Positions 13,741-22,004 of a stretch of DNA of 33,089 bases are shown here, in pieces. The DNA is taken from positions 1 to 33,089 of IMG/VR virus record IMGVR_UViG_3300032093_014000. One strand, 5' to 3'. Below the pieces are notes generated by a model that did not search any database, was not told where the DNA came from, and saw only the letters and a program-made list of their open reading frames with translations. This DNA comes from a virus. Both the position numbers and the translations under genes were made by a program. Numbering within the stretch: the stretch's first letter is position 1; each line of letters opens with the position of its first letter.

Positions 13741-14451
13741 ATGACAAACAAAAAAACAATTAAAAAAGGAAAAGGAAACGACACAAAACAATTTTTAAAA
13801 ACAGTAATAGGAGATATTTATTTTAAAGAAAAAAATCAAAAACAAAAAGAATTTTATGACCTGATTGAAAACAAAGAAATAATCATATGTTCAGGTCCAG
13901 CAGGAGTAGGAAAATCTTATCTAACAGCGTTAAAAGCTCTACAATTATTATCATCACCAAATAATGAATTTTATAAAATAGTAATAACAACACCAGCAGT
14001 AGAAGCTGATGAAAAGTTAGGATTTTTGCCTGGTGATATTTTGGAAAAAATGGCGCCATACACTTATTCAACACTATATTTATTTGAAAAAATTATAGGA
14101 AAACAAGCAGTTCATAATTTAATGGAATCTGAAATTATACAAATTATGCCTTTAGCATATATGAGAGGTATAAATGTTGACCATTCAATATTAATAGCAG
14201 AAGAGTTTCAAAACTCTACCAAAAGACAAATGAAAACAATGTTAACAAGAATTGGATGGAAAAGTAAATTTATAATTTCTGGAGATTTGGAACAGTCAGA
14301 CAGGTATAGAGACACATCTGAAACTGGACTTTATGATGCTTTAAAAAGACTTTCAAATATGACAGAAGTTGGAATTTTTAAGTTTGAAGAAACAGATGTG
14401 GTAAGAAATCCAGTAATTGCTAAAATATTAGAATCTTATAAAAATGAATAA
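13741..14451 (+). CDS. phoH: PhoH-family P-loop ATPase
   Basis: 236 aa. Walker A GPAGVGKS at 52-59; VITTPAVEADEKLGFLPGD (81-99) matches the PhoH signature; Walker B-like ILIAEEFQN at 150-158, where family members usually have DEaQN, so Asp is replaced by Glu; the sensor segment FIISGDLEQSD follows. PhoH proteins are common auxiliary ATPases/putative RNA helicases in marine T4-like phages; their job in infection is unsettled. Rightward, diverging from the coiled-coil gene, with its own AACTATTTATA motif. Confidence 0.93.
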   Translation: MTNKKTIKKGKGNDTKQFLKTVIGDIYFKEKNQKQKEFYDLIENKEIIICSGPAGVGKSYLTALKALQLLSSPNNEFYKIVITTPAVEADEKLGFLPGDILEKMAPYTYSTLYLFEKIIGKQAVHNLMESEIIQIMPLAYMRGINVDHSILIAEEFQNSTKRQMKTMLTRIGWKSKFIISGDLEQSDRYRDTSETGLYDALKRLSNMTEVGIFKFEETDVVRNPVIAKILESYKNE

Positions 14452-14455
14452 TTTA

Positions 14456-14466
14456 AACTATTTATA
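14456..14466 (+). promoter_or_regulatory. AACTATTTATA motif upstream of zinc-ribbon gene
   Basis: Plus-strand AACTATTTATA 30-40 nt before the start codon at 14496, in the short gap after phoH. Identical to the phoH and gene 21 copies. Confidence 0.5.
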
Positions 14467-14495
14467 ATTATAATTAATAGTTAAAATTATAAGTT

Positions 14496-14711
14496 ATGTT
14501 AATTCAAAAAATGAAATGTCCACATGGTTGTGATAGTGCAACTTTTTTGGAAAGTGTAAAAACCGTTATAGAAAACGGAAGTAATTTATTGTTAGATTCA
14601 CAAGGCCAACAAATACAACAAACTAAAAATGTAAAAGTATATACATGTAATTGTTGTCATAATTCTTTTGAAATATCAGAAGGTAATATGTCAGGAAAAA
14701 TGGTTTTGTAA
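14496..14711 (+). CDS. Small zinc-ribbon-like protein
   Basis: 71 aa with two Cys pairs: CPHGC (8-12) near the N-terminus and CNCC (50-53) in the second half, spaced as in a zinc ribbon. The region between is a beta-hairpin-like stretch. Such small zinc-binding proteins are frequent in T4-like phages, sometimes as transcription or translation modulators; no specific role can be read here. It has its own AACTATTTATA motif and is followed by a strong bidirectional terminator. Confidence 0.65.
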   Translation: MLIQKMKCPHGCDSATFLESVKTVIENGSNLLLDSQGQQIQQTKNVKVYTCNCCHNSFEISEGNMSGKMVL

Positions 14712-14727
14712 TTTTAATTTTTAAATC

Positions 14728-14765
14728 AAAAAAAACCCTCAACTTAATTGCTGAGGGTTTTTTTT
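14728..14765. terminator. Strong bidirectional terminator
   Basis: CCCTCA/TGAGGG core (14736-14741/14752-14757) extended by A8/T8 on the flanks, loop of 10 nt. T-runs occur on both strands. It lies between the convergent zinc-ribbon gene and the head-related gene at 14779. Confidence 0.9.
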
Positions 14766-14778
14766 GATTATAATTTAA

Positions 14779-15513
14779 TTATTTTGATTTTGCTGTTTTT
14801 AAAGCATCGTCTAATTCTTCTTTAGTAGCTTTTACGCCTTTTTCTTTTTTAGTTTTTATCCATTGAGAAAACCAAAGTAATCCTGGTAAAGAAAGTGTTC
14901 CAAGCATACCGATTAATCCTTTGCCAAAAGTTAATATTTCATCTCCCATCAACTCTTGCATCCAAGTAATTTCTTGTAACATTTTTTCTTCAGATTCAGA
15001 AATTACACCAGCCAATCTTTTCATTCTAGCTTGCTCAGAGATTAAAATAGTTGCTTTTTTAATTTCACCTTCTGAAAGAGTTTCTTCTTTATAAAGTTCA
15101 TTAGTTAAGTCATCTGCATCATTATCATCAGATTCTTCCATATAAGTCTCTTCATATGTACCACACTCTTCAGCAACTTCTTCATTTGAATCTTCTGACA
15201 TAATTTCAGCTAAGATAGCTTCTAAGTTCAAATCTTCTTCATTTTGAACATCTTCATATGCCTCTTCTTCCATTTCAACTTCTTCCATATAAGTTTCAGT
15301 TTCTCCTGGAATACCAAATTCATTATCTAAATGTTCAAATTCTGCTTTATATTTTTTGCCAGCAGATTCTCCAGCATCATAAAGGCTACCAGCTTCGACT
15401 TCATTAAGTTGTGATTCTATTTCTGCAAGTTCACTTTCTAGCTGTAATTTCTTTTTAAATTTATAAGCTTCCTCTCTAATGATTTGCTTTAATTCTTCTT
15501 TAGTAATTTTCAT
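14779..15513 (-). CDS. Acidic, membrane-segment-containing protein with head-targeting-like N-terminus
   Basis: 244 aa. LKQIIREE at residues 8-15 matches the protein at 8493 position for position. A long Glu/Asp-rich region spans about 72-150 (net strongly acidic). RMKRLAGVISESEE at about 163-176 repeats the RxKxLAG block and includes the protease-type site ISE. One hydrophobic segment lies at about 193-219 (Gly/Leu/Trp rich), followed by a basic Lys-rich tail. It may be an internal head or ejected protein: targeting peptide, acidic tract digested, hydrophobic helix retained. This is inference; no family recognised. Confidence 0.6.
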   Translation of the reverse strand: MKITKEELKQIIREEAYKFKKKLQLESELAEIESQLNEVEAGSLYDAGESAGKKYKAEFEHLDNEFGIPGETETYMEEVEMEEEAYEDVQNEEDLNLEAILAEIMSEDSNEEVAEECGTYEETYMEESDDNDADDLTNELYKEETLSEGEIKKATILISEQARMKRLAGVISESEEKMLQEITWMQELMGDEILTFGKGLIGMLGTLSLPGLLWFSQWIKTKKEKGVKATKEELDDALKTAKSK

Positions 15514-15549
15514 CTTTTTTAATTTTTAAATGATTTTATAATTATAGAA

Positions 15550-15951
15550 TCAACCTTTTTTCATTTCTGAAATGAATGCTGAAATTTCTTCTATTTGTTT
15601 TTTCAAGCTTGAATTTTCTTCTTTTAATTTGTCAATTTCATTAAGCTGGTCTTCATTAAGAATAGCCTCTTCTTTGTTTGCTTTTAATGAATCTTGAGCA
15701 TTAAATTCTTTTTCTAACATTGCTATATAAGAAATGTTTGGAGTTTCTTTAAATCCAGAAACACTTTTTTTGTTATCACCAGCAAAACCAAAAGTTCCAA
15801 CAAAATCTCTATTTTCGTAAAGATTTTTTAATTCATCATTTAGTTTAACTATTTTATCATGATATTCTTCTTTTTTAAGAATAAATTCAGCTTCTTCCTT
15901 AATTAGATTAAGAATGTTAGACTTGTTTAGTTTTTTTGCTTCTTTTTTCAT
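15550..15951 (-). CDS. Coiled-coil protein with head-targeting-like N-terminus
   Basis: 133 aa, highly helical. The N-terminus contains NILNLIKEEAEF (12-23) with an IKE site, resembling the LKQII-x-EE peptide of two neighbours. There is a short Gly/Phe-rich insert (FVGTFGFAGDNKK, about 51-63) and a C-terminal coiled coil (about 95-130). Likely an internal or scaffold-associated component. An AACTATTTAT motif lies 34-43 nt upstream (15985-15994). It is the first gene of a leftward pair with the acidic protein. Confidence 0.55.
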   Translation of the reverse strand: MKKEAKKLNKSNILNLIKEEAEFILKKEEYHDKIVKLNDELKNLYENRDFVGTFGFAGDNKKSVSGFKETPNISYIAMLEKEFNAQDSLKANKEEAILNEDQLNEIDKLKEENSSLKKQIEEISAFISEMKKG

Positions 15952-15984
15952 TTCTAAATTATTAGAATTGTTATAATTTTTAAG

Positions 15985-15994
15985 ATAAATAGTT
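15985..15994 (-). promoter_or_regulatory. AACTATTTAT motif upstream of the gene at 15951
   Basis: Minus-strand AACTATTTAT 34-43 nt before the start codon; same orientation and similar distance as the other copies. Confidence 0.45.
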
Positions 15995-16043
15995 TGAAAA
16001 AATCTTTTTTAAATTATCCATTTATTTTTTTAAATAAAAATCG

Positions 16044-16051
16044 TATGTTTG
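16044..16051 (+). promoter_or_regulatory. Putative -7 box for the glycan gene train
   Basis: TATGTTTG is a perfect match to the Bacteroidetes TAnnTTTG element, 17 nt before the first ATG of the glycan cluster. No convincing TTG -33 element is seen, so promoter identity is tentative. Confidence 0.4.
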
Positions 16052-16068
16052 TTAAAACAAAATAAAAA

Positions 16069-16926
16069 ATGAACAATAAAATTAAAGTAATAGTTCCATT
16101 TTATAATCCTGGAAAATTTTTGGACAGATGTGTAAATTCTCTTTTGACTCAAGATTATGAAAATTACGAAATCCTTTTTATTGATGACAGTTCTACAGAT
16201 GGTTCATTTAGCAAAATACCAGCAGTAAAATATAAAGGAGATGATAATGGTGATTTATTAAAAGATGAAAACGGAGAACCTATAGTTGAATATAAACATC
16301 CTCTATTAGAAAAAACGAAATGTCAAAATATTTTAGCTTGGAGGTCAAGCGAAAGAATGAGTGCACTCCCAAATTTGCATAATGGTATAATGAGATTTGC
16401 TATAGACCCAGATGATATTGTTGTAATAGTAGATGGAGATGACTGGTTATTTAAAAAGGATGTATTATCATACATAAACGATTTCTACAATAAAAATCCA
16501 GAATGTTGGATGATGTATGGCAGTTCAAAATGGACTAATGGCATGAAATGTTGTGCGAGAGAATATACAGAAGATGATTTTAAAGATTTAAGAAAATCTC
16601 AATTTAAAGTTTCTCACATAAGAACTTTTAGGGCAGGTCTTTATGCTAAAATTGCAGAGCAGGATGAAAATTATTCATGTATGAAAGATTCTAATGGCAA
16701 TTGGTATCAAATGACATATGATGTTGCAATGTTTATTCCAATGCTTGAAATGGCTGGGAAAGAGCATGTTTTTTATAATGAAACTCCACTTTATGTTTAT
16801 AATAGAGAAAATCCTATTTCTGACGATAAAGTAAATCAGCAACTTCAGTGGAGTATACATTCAGAAATAAACAAAAAGAAGCCTTTTCAAAAAATTGAAA
16901 CTTATAAAACAAATAAAAATGATTAA
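16069..16926 (+). CDS. GT2 glycosyltransferase
   Basis: 285 aa, GT-A fold. KVIVPFYNPGKFLDRCVNSL opens the nucleotide-binding domain; FIDDSSTDGS (DDSSTD, 39-44) is the GT2 donor-base motif; VDGDDW (121-126) is the metal-binding DxD. In the C-terminal part, AREYTEDDFKD and MTYDVAMFIPMLEMAG occupy the usual acceptor-site region. No membrane anchor, so a soluble enzyme using an activated sugar. First gene of the rightward cluster, overlapping the next by 8 nt. Confidence 0.92.
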   Translation: MNNKIKVIVPFYNPGKFLDRCVNSLLTQDYENYEILFIDDSSTDGSFSKIPAVKYKGDDNGDLLKDENGEPIVEYKHPLLEKTKCQNILAWRSSERMSALPNLHNGIMRFAIDPDDIVVIVDGDDWLFKKDVLSYINDFYNKNPECWMMYGSSKWTNGMKCCAREYTEDDFKDLRKSQFKVSHIRTFRAGLYAKIAEQDENYSCMKDSNGNWYQMTYDVAMFIPMLEMAGKEHVFYNETPLYVYNRENPISDDKVNQQLQWSIHSEINKKKPFQKIETYKTNKND

Positions 16927-17719
16927 TGGAATAGTATTTTCAAAAGATAGAGCAGCACAATTAAAACTATTTCTTGATAGTGTTGAAAAAAATGCTAATG
17001 GAGTTTTTTCTTTAAATGTTTTATATACTTATTCAAATGATGAATTTGAAAAAGGGTATAATAAATTGATGGAGCAATTCCCAGAAGTAAAATGGATTAA
17101 AGAAATAGATTTTAGAGAACAAACTTTAGCTATTTTAGAAAATTCAATATATAATTATACATCATTCTTTACTGATGATGACATAATTTATGGAAGAGTT
17201 GATGAAAATGAAATGATTTCAAAATTAGAGACAGATAATGACGCTTTTTGTTTTTCTATGAGATTAGGTTTAAATACAAACAAATGTTACACTATGAGAT
17301 GTGACAATGTTATAATGCCTGATTATGAGGATGATAAATTTATAAAATGGAACTGGTCAGTTCATTATATGGATTTTGGCTATCCACTGTCAGTTGATGG
17401 ACATATTTTTAAAACAAAAGAAATTCATAAACTTTCAAAAAAAGTTATGTTTCAAAATCCAAATACTTTTGAGGCGGCATTACAAATGTTTGGAAACTAT
17501 CCTAAAAAAACAATGTGGTCTTACAAACAAAGTAAATTAGTAAATTCTCCTTCTAATGTTGTTCAAAGTGTATTTCCAAACAGAGAAGGTGAATTTCATG
17601 GGATTTCAGCACAAGAATTGAATGATAATTTTTTGTCTGGGAGAGAGATTAAGTTAAATAAAATAGATTTTTCTAATATTGTTGGATGTCATCAAGAATT
17701 AGAATTACCATTTGAATAA
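16919..17719 (+). CDS. Glycosyltransferase-like protein (GT-A type)
   Basis: 266 aa from the ATG at 16919 (MINGIVFSKDRAAQL); an in-frame start 24 nt further upstream lies deeper in the preceding gene and is less likely. SFFTDDDIIY (TDDD at 85-88) resembles a DxD metal-binding site. DFGYPLSVDGHIFKTKEI and an aromatic-rich centre fit a sugar-processing enzyme, as seen in capsule loci, though the family is less certain than for its neighbours. Start overlaps the previous stop (ATGATTAA), implying coupled translation. Confidence 0.72.
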   Translation: MINGIVFSKDRAAQLKLFLDSVEKNANGVFSLNVLYTYSNDEFEKGYNKLMEQFPEVKWIKEIDFREQTLAILENSIYNYTSFFTDDDIIYGRVDENEMISKLETDNDAFCFSMRLGLNTNKCYTMRCDNVIMPDYEDDKFIKWNWSVHYMDFGYPLSVDGHIFKTKEIHKLSKKVMFQNPNTFEAALQMFGNYPKKTMWSYKQSKLVNSPSNVVQSVFPNREGEFHGISAQELNDNFLSGREIKLNKIDFSNIVGCHQELELPFE

Positions 17720-17723
17720 AGTT

Positions 17724-18038
17724 ATGGCAAAACCAGTAATAGTATTTTATATATACGTTGGAAATTTAGATGAAAGAGATGTAGCCATTTATGTTGAGAC
17801 AGTAAAGGAATCAACAATATATCTTGAAAATGACTATCATAGAATTGTAATTCCAACAAGAGAAGGAGAAACTAAAGTAGAAATGTTATCTCCAAACATT
17901 ATTACATTAAACGACAAAGTAATACAGAAATTAAAACAATCAAGTAAAAAATTAATTTTTGAAACTGAACAGCTTTTAGATAGAATGCCTTTTTTGTCGA
18001 AACAAATATTGTTAATAGAAAAAAATTATAGTATATGA
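17724..18038 (+). CDS. Small conserved-looking protein of the glycan cluster
   Basis: 104 aa from ATG at 17724; a TTG codon 12 nt upstream is in frame but overlaps the previous gene. The N-terminus KPVIVFYIYVGNLDERDVAI begins with a beta strand, and VIPTREGETKVEMLSPNII (about 49-67) is the other distinct part. I have seen similar small proteins in T4-like phages but know no function. Ends in an ATGA overlap with the GT6 gene, so its expression is tied to that enzyme. Confidence 0.65.
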   Translation: MAKPVIVFYIYVGNLDERDVAIYVETVKESTIYLENDYHRIVIPTREGETKVEMLSPNIITLNDKVIQKLKQSSKKLIFETEQLLDRMPFLSKQILLIEKNYSI

Positions 18039-18718
18039 AAATAGGCTTATTAGTCATTGCAACAGGTAAATACACTCAATTTATACCTCCATTATATAAA
18101 TCTGTAAAAAAACATTTTATGAAAAATCATGAAGTTAAAATGTTTGTTTTTACAGATGGTAATGTGCCAGAAAATGATGACATTATTAGAATTGAACAAG
18201 AACATTTGGGATGGCCTTACGCCACATTAAAACGTTATCATGTTTTTGATAAAAATAAAGAATTGCTATCTAACATGGATTATCTTTTTTATTGTGATGC
18301 TGATATGAGATTTGTTGAAGATGTAAACGAAGAAATACTCCCAGATACAGAAACTGAACTTGTTGGCACAGAACACCCAGGATTTTTTGGAGGAAGAAGA
18401 GGAAGTTATGAAACTAACAAAAGTTCAACAGCATATGTTTCAGAAGAAGAAGGTGAATGTTATTATGCTGGTGGATTTAATGGAGGAACTTCAGAAGCTT
18501 TTCTTGAAATGTCAAAAACAATAAAGGAAAGAGTAGATAAGGATTTAGAAAATGGAATTATTGCTGTTTGGCATGATGAAAGTCAAATGAATAGATATTT
18601 TATTGATAATCCACCAAAAAAGCTTAATCCAAGTTATTGTTATCCAGAATCTTGGCAAATACCATTTGAAAAGAAGCTTTTAGCTTTAGACAAAAATCAT
18701 TCAGAAATAAGAGGTTAA
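18035..18718 (+). CDS. Family 6 glycosyltransferase (ABO/alpha-1,3-Gal-transferase type)
   Basis: 227 aa, a catalytic domain without transmembrane anchor. All GT6 landmarks are visible: FYCDADMRF with DxD at 88-90, HPGFF (114-118), YYAGGFNGG (143-151), WHDESQMNRYF (179-189) and NPSYCYPE (198-205). GT6 enzymes add Gal or GalNAc alpha-1,3 to a galactoside; ABO enzymes need a fucosylated acceptor. As I recall, most cellular bacterial GT6 proteins have NxN and are metal-independent, whereas this one keeps DxD, like the vertebrate enzymes and a cyanophage homologue. Stop and next start overlap (TAATG) with a GT10-type gene. Confidence 0.92.
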   Translation: MKIGLLVIATGKYTQFIPPLYKSVKKHFMKNHEVKMFVFTDGNVPENDDIIRIEQEHLGWPYATLKRYHVFDKNKELLSNMDYLFYCDADMRFVEDVNEEILPDTETELVGTEHPGFFGGRRGSYETNKSSTAYVSEEEGECYYAGGFNGGTSEAFLEMSKTIKERVDKDLENGIIAVWHDESQMNRYFIDNPPKKLNPSYCYPESWQIPFEKKLLALDKNHSEIRG

Positions 18719-19548
18719 TGAAAGCAAATGTAAATTCTAATTTTGGCATGTCCTTGAACTATGATTTTGATAGTTCAATGCCAATAGATATTTGGGTTGA
18801 TAATTTTCAAAATTTAGACAATCCAACGATTGAACAGTTTGAAGCTTCAGCAGGAAGAAGGCTTTTAAAAAAATTCTTTGTTCAAATTGAGCCAAACGAA
18901 ATTATGGGTTTGAATAAACGCATTATAGACAATTGGAATCGTTTTGATTATGTGCTTACATATGAACAAGAAGTTTTAGATGCTATACCAAACGGAGTAC
19001 TTTTTGAATATGGAACAAAATGGATTCATTTAGATGAATATGATTTGAATAAGCCAAAAGAGTTTTCTGTATCTACGGTTTGTGGTCACAAGACAATTAC
19101 GGAGAATCATAAAATAAGACAAAAGTTGTGGTATAAACAAAATAAAATAAGCATACCGAAAAAATTCTTTTTAAGTAGATTAGGCGGTGTTGAAAATTTT
19201 GGAAATAACCCTATACTAGGAGAGCGAAAAGAACCTCTATTTGATAGTATGTTTCATATATGTATAGAAAACGTATCAAAGCAGAATTTCTTTACGGAAA
19301 AATTGATAGATTGTTTACTGTGCAAAACCATTCCTATTTATATAGGCTGTCCTAATATAGTAGAATATTTTGATGTAAATGGGATTATTATTGTAAATTC
19401 TTTTAATGAGGCAATTGAAAAGTGCAACGAACTAACTCCTGAGTTTTATGAATCCAAAAAAGATGTCATAGAGATAAATAGAAGATTGGCTATGAATTGG
19501 GTTGATTACAATGAAAGGCTTATTAATAAAATAAAAACTTTAATATGA
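18718..19548 (+). CDS. GT10-type fucosyltransferase
   Basis: 276 aa. The C-terminal segment FHICIENVSKQNFFTEKLID and CLLCKTIPIYIGCPNI (179-214) is the alpha-1,3/4-fucosyltransferase motif (E-N ... TEKL ... P-I-Y-x-G). The N-terminal half includes FFVQIEPNEIMGLNKRII (53-70) and VLTYEQEVL (79-87), as in short bacterial FutA-like enzymes. Length is smaller than Helicobacter enzymes, lacking their C-terminal heptad repeats. Expected donor is GDP-L-fucose, which the gmd and fcl products encoded downstream would supply. Linkage and acceptor cannot be read from sequence. Confidence 0.88.
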   Translation: MKANVNSNFGMSLNYDFDSSMPIDIWVDNFQNLDNPTIEQFEASAGRRLLKKFFVQIEPNEIMGLNKRIIDNWNRFDYVLTYEQEVLDAIPNGVLFEYGTKWIHLDEYDLNKPKEFSVSTVCGHKTITENHKIRQKLWYKQNKISIPKKFFLSRLGGVENFGNNPILGERKEPLFDSMFHICIENVSKQNFFTEKLIDCLLCKTIPIYIGCPNIVEYFDVNGIIIVNSFNEAIEKCNELTPEFYESKKDVIEINRRLAMNWVDYNERLINKIKTLI

Positions 19549-20081
19549 AATTACATTTAGGATGCGGCTTTAAAAAGTTGGATGGTTTTGTAAATGTTGA
19601 TATAAGACCAGAAACAGAATGTGACATTGTTGATAATGTTGCAACATTAAAAAACTTTAAAGATGAATCTGCAGAAATGATATATGCTTGTCATGTTCTT
19701 GAACATTTTAATAGAAAAACATATCTAGATGTTTTAAAAAGGTGGAATGAAATTTTAAAAAGCGGTGGAATATTGAGAATATCAGTTCCTGATTTATATA
19801 AAGTTTCGGAGTTACATTACACAAAAAGATACACTCTTAAACAATTGATGGGATTTTTATATGGAGGTCAAAATTATAATGAAAACTTTCATTATGTTGG
19901 TTTTGATTTTAATATGTTAAAAGAAGATTTAGAAGGTTTAGGATTTATAGACGTTCATATTTGGGATTGGAAAACGGTTGAACATGGTTCTATAGATGAT
20001 TTTAGTCAAGCATATCTTCCACATATGGAAAAAGAAAAAGGAGTTTTAATGAGTTTAAATATTCAAGCTAAAAAAATATGA
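19545..20081 (+). CDS. SAM-dependent methyltransferase (class I)
   Basis: 178 aa. Motif I LHLGCGFKKLDGFVNVD (3-19) and the acidic loop, then ACHVLEHF (post-II, about 48-55) and LKSGGILRISVPDLYK (about 71-86) make a typical type-11-like methyltransferase. Short, with no accessory domain. Probably methylates a sugar or a precursor in the glycan. Overlaps both neighbours by ATGA, a sign of coupled translation. Confidence 0.85.
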   Translation: MKLHLGCGFKKLDGFVNVDIRPETECDIVDNVATLKNFKDESAEMIYACHVLEHFNRKTYLDVLKRWNEILKSGGILRISVPDLYKVSELHYTKRYTLKQLMGFLYGGQNYNENFHYVGFDFNMLKEDLEGLGFIDVHIWDWKTVEHGSIDDFSQAYLPHMEKEKGVLMSLNIQAKKI

Positions 20082-20668
20082 AAATTTATACAATAGGAGA
20101 TTCACATTCTGATTTTTCGTTTAGAAATATTATAGAAGATAGACACAATATTGCGCCTATGACTATGCATAAAGTTAGACGTGATAAAATTAATTTTTAT
20201 GATATTTTTAAAAGTAGAAATGTTGATATATCATATAACTCATTTGTTATTTTTTGTTTTGGAGAAATAGATATTAGGTGTCATATTTTTAATCAAATAC
20301 AATTAAATGATTTAACAGAAGATGAAATAATAAATAGTTTAATAATTGATTATGTTAATCATATTAAAAGTCAAAAAATATTTTTTGAAAAAATTGGAAT
20401 TTTAAGCATAACCCCACCTTCAAAAAAGAATAGAAATATAGAAAATATAAATTTTCCATTTCTTGGTTTAGACGAAGATAGGTCTAGATATACTATTAAG
20501 GCTAATTCTATATTAAAAGAATTATGTAAAGAAAATGATATAAATTTTATAGATATATATCAATATTATGCTGATGAAAATGGAATGTTAATAAATCATA
20601 TGTCTGACGGAAGTGTTCATATTGGAAATACAGTATATGTTAAAAACGAATTAAAAAAACATATTTAA
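20078..20668 (+). CDS. SGNH/GDSL-type hydrolase
   Basis: 196 aa. GDSHS at 7-11 gives the block I nucleophile Ser9; FGEIDIR (61-67) is in the position of block III (GxND in most members, GEID here); DGSVH (177-181) gives the Asp/His pair of block V. Family members act as O-acetylesterases or acetyltransferases on carbohydrates, so removal or transfer of acetyl groups on the glycan is likely. No signal peptide, so cytoplasmic. Confidence 0.78.
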   Translation: MKIYTIGDSHSDFSFRNIIEDRHNIAPMTMHKVRRDKINFYDIFKSRNVDISYNSFVIFCFGEIDIRCHIFNQIQLNDLTEDEIINSLIIDYVNHIKSQKIFFEKIGILSITPPSKKNRNIENINFPFLGLDEDRSRYTIKANSILKELCKENDINFIDIYQYYADENGMLINHMSDGSVHIGNTVYVKNELKKHI

Positions 20669-20670
20669 TC

Positions 20671-22002
20671 ATGGTATCAATATTATTAGCAGTTTATAAT
20701 GGTGAAAAATATTTAAGACGTTCTATAGAATCGGTTTTAAATCAAACATACAAAGATTTTGAGTTATTAATAGGTTTTAATGGAACTATTGACAATAGCA
20801 AAGAAATTGTTAAAGAATTTGACGATGAAAGAATTAGAATTTTTGATTATGGTTTAGATGCTGGGAAGTCTAAAACTTTAAATAAATTATTAAAAGAAGC
20901 TAAAGGAGAATGGTTGGCAATACAAGATGATGATGATGTTTGGTTGCCAAAAAAATTAGAAATACAAATAGAACTTGCGAACACTGGATTATATGATGTA
21001 ATAGGTTCTAGAATATTTTACTGTGATGAATTGGAAAAAATAACAGGTCAGCCTAATCTTTCTTTAGAACATGAAGAAATATTAAGACTTTCAATGTCTG
21101 GTGTAAATCAAGTGGCAAATACTTCAGCAATATTTAAGAAAGAAATAGCAGAAGAGGTTAATGGATGGGATGAGTCTATTGTTGGAATAGAAGATTATGA
21201 TTTTTGGTTGAAACTTATGAAAAAAAGTTGTAAATTTATAAATGACAAAAAACAACTAGTTTTGCATAGAATACATAATAAAAGTAATTTTAATACAAAA
21301 AAATATGATATAAATTTTTTATTAAAAAAACACGACTTGTGTAAATATAAAATTGGTATAGTAATTTTTCATAAAAATGCTAAAAAAATATATAATGACA
21401 GATGGTTATTGAAATTTTTTGATTCAATTGTAAGTCAAACATATAAAGACTATTTTATTTACGAATTAAATTATGGAGATGATAATTATTCTTTTCTTGG
21501 AGATTACCATTTTGAAAATGGTAAATTTTACAAAATTGAAATGGATAATCATGCTCAAGCAATGAATTATATTATAGAAGAAGCATTTAAGGATGGGTGT
21601 GATTTTGTATTTAATACTAATGTAGATGATTATTATCAAGAAAACAGAATAGAAAGACAATTTGAAAAATTAAAAGAAGGTTATGATATAGTTTCATCAA
21701 ACTTTTCTCATATAAAAGAAAATAATTATGAAGATGAAAGTGTTAAGGATTTTTTAATGACAAAAAAAGGAGAAATAATAGAAAATCTAAGAGTTGGTCA
21801 TAATGTTATAGCTCATCCATGTGTTGCGTATAGTAAAAACTTTTGGGATAATAATAAATATAATGAGGAAGATATACCAATGGAAGATTTAAAACTTTGG
21901 CAAGATTCAATTGAAAAAGGTTTTAAATTTTATATTTGTGAAGACATTCTTCTTTATTATAGAATACATGAAAATCAAGTAACTAAACTAATAAAAAATT
22001 AA
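20671..22002 (+). CDS. Two-domain GT2 glycosyltransferase
   Basis: 443 aa with two GT-A domains in tandem. Domain 1 (about 1-215): SILLAVYNGEKYLRRSIESV, FNGTIDNS, QDDDDVW (85-91), and EDYDFWLKLMKK at the acceptor site. Domain 2 (about 225-443): YKIGIVIFHKNA, a degenerate donor loop, NVDDYY as metal motif, and EDLKLWQDSIEKGFKFY. Domain 2 lacks some first-motif residues and may be weak or have other specificity. Such tandem enzymes can add two sugars in succession. No membrane segment. Confidence 0.87.
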   Translation: MVSILLAVYNGEKYLRRSIESVLNQTYKDFELLIGFNGTIDNSKEIVKEFDDERIRIFDYGLDAGKSKTLNKLLKEAKGEWLAIQDDDDVWLPKKLEIQIELANTGLYDVIGSRIFYCDELEKITGQPNLSLEHEEILRLSMSGVNQVANTSAIFKKEIAEEVNGWDESIVGIEDYDFWLKLMKKSCKFINDKKQLVLHRIHNKSNFNTKKYDINFLLKKHDLCKYKIGIVIFHKNAKKIYNDRWLLKFFDSIVSQTYKDYFIYELNYGDDNYSFLGDYHFENGKFYKIEMDNHAQAMNYIIEEAFKDGCDFVFNTNVDDYYQENRIERQFEKLKEGYDIVSSNFSHIKENNYEDESVKDFLMTKKGEIIENLRVGHNVIAHPCVAYSKNFWDNNKYNEEDIPMEDLKLWQDSIEKGFKFYICEDILLYYRIHENQVTKLIKN

Positions 22003-22004
22003 AA

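Noticed and set aside
16675-16860. Minus-strand open frames within the glycan genes
   Set aside because: Short and antisense to well-supported enzymes, with no motif or start context of their own.
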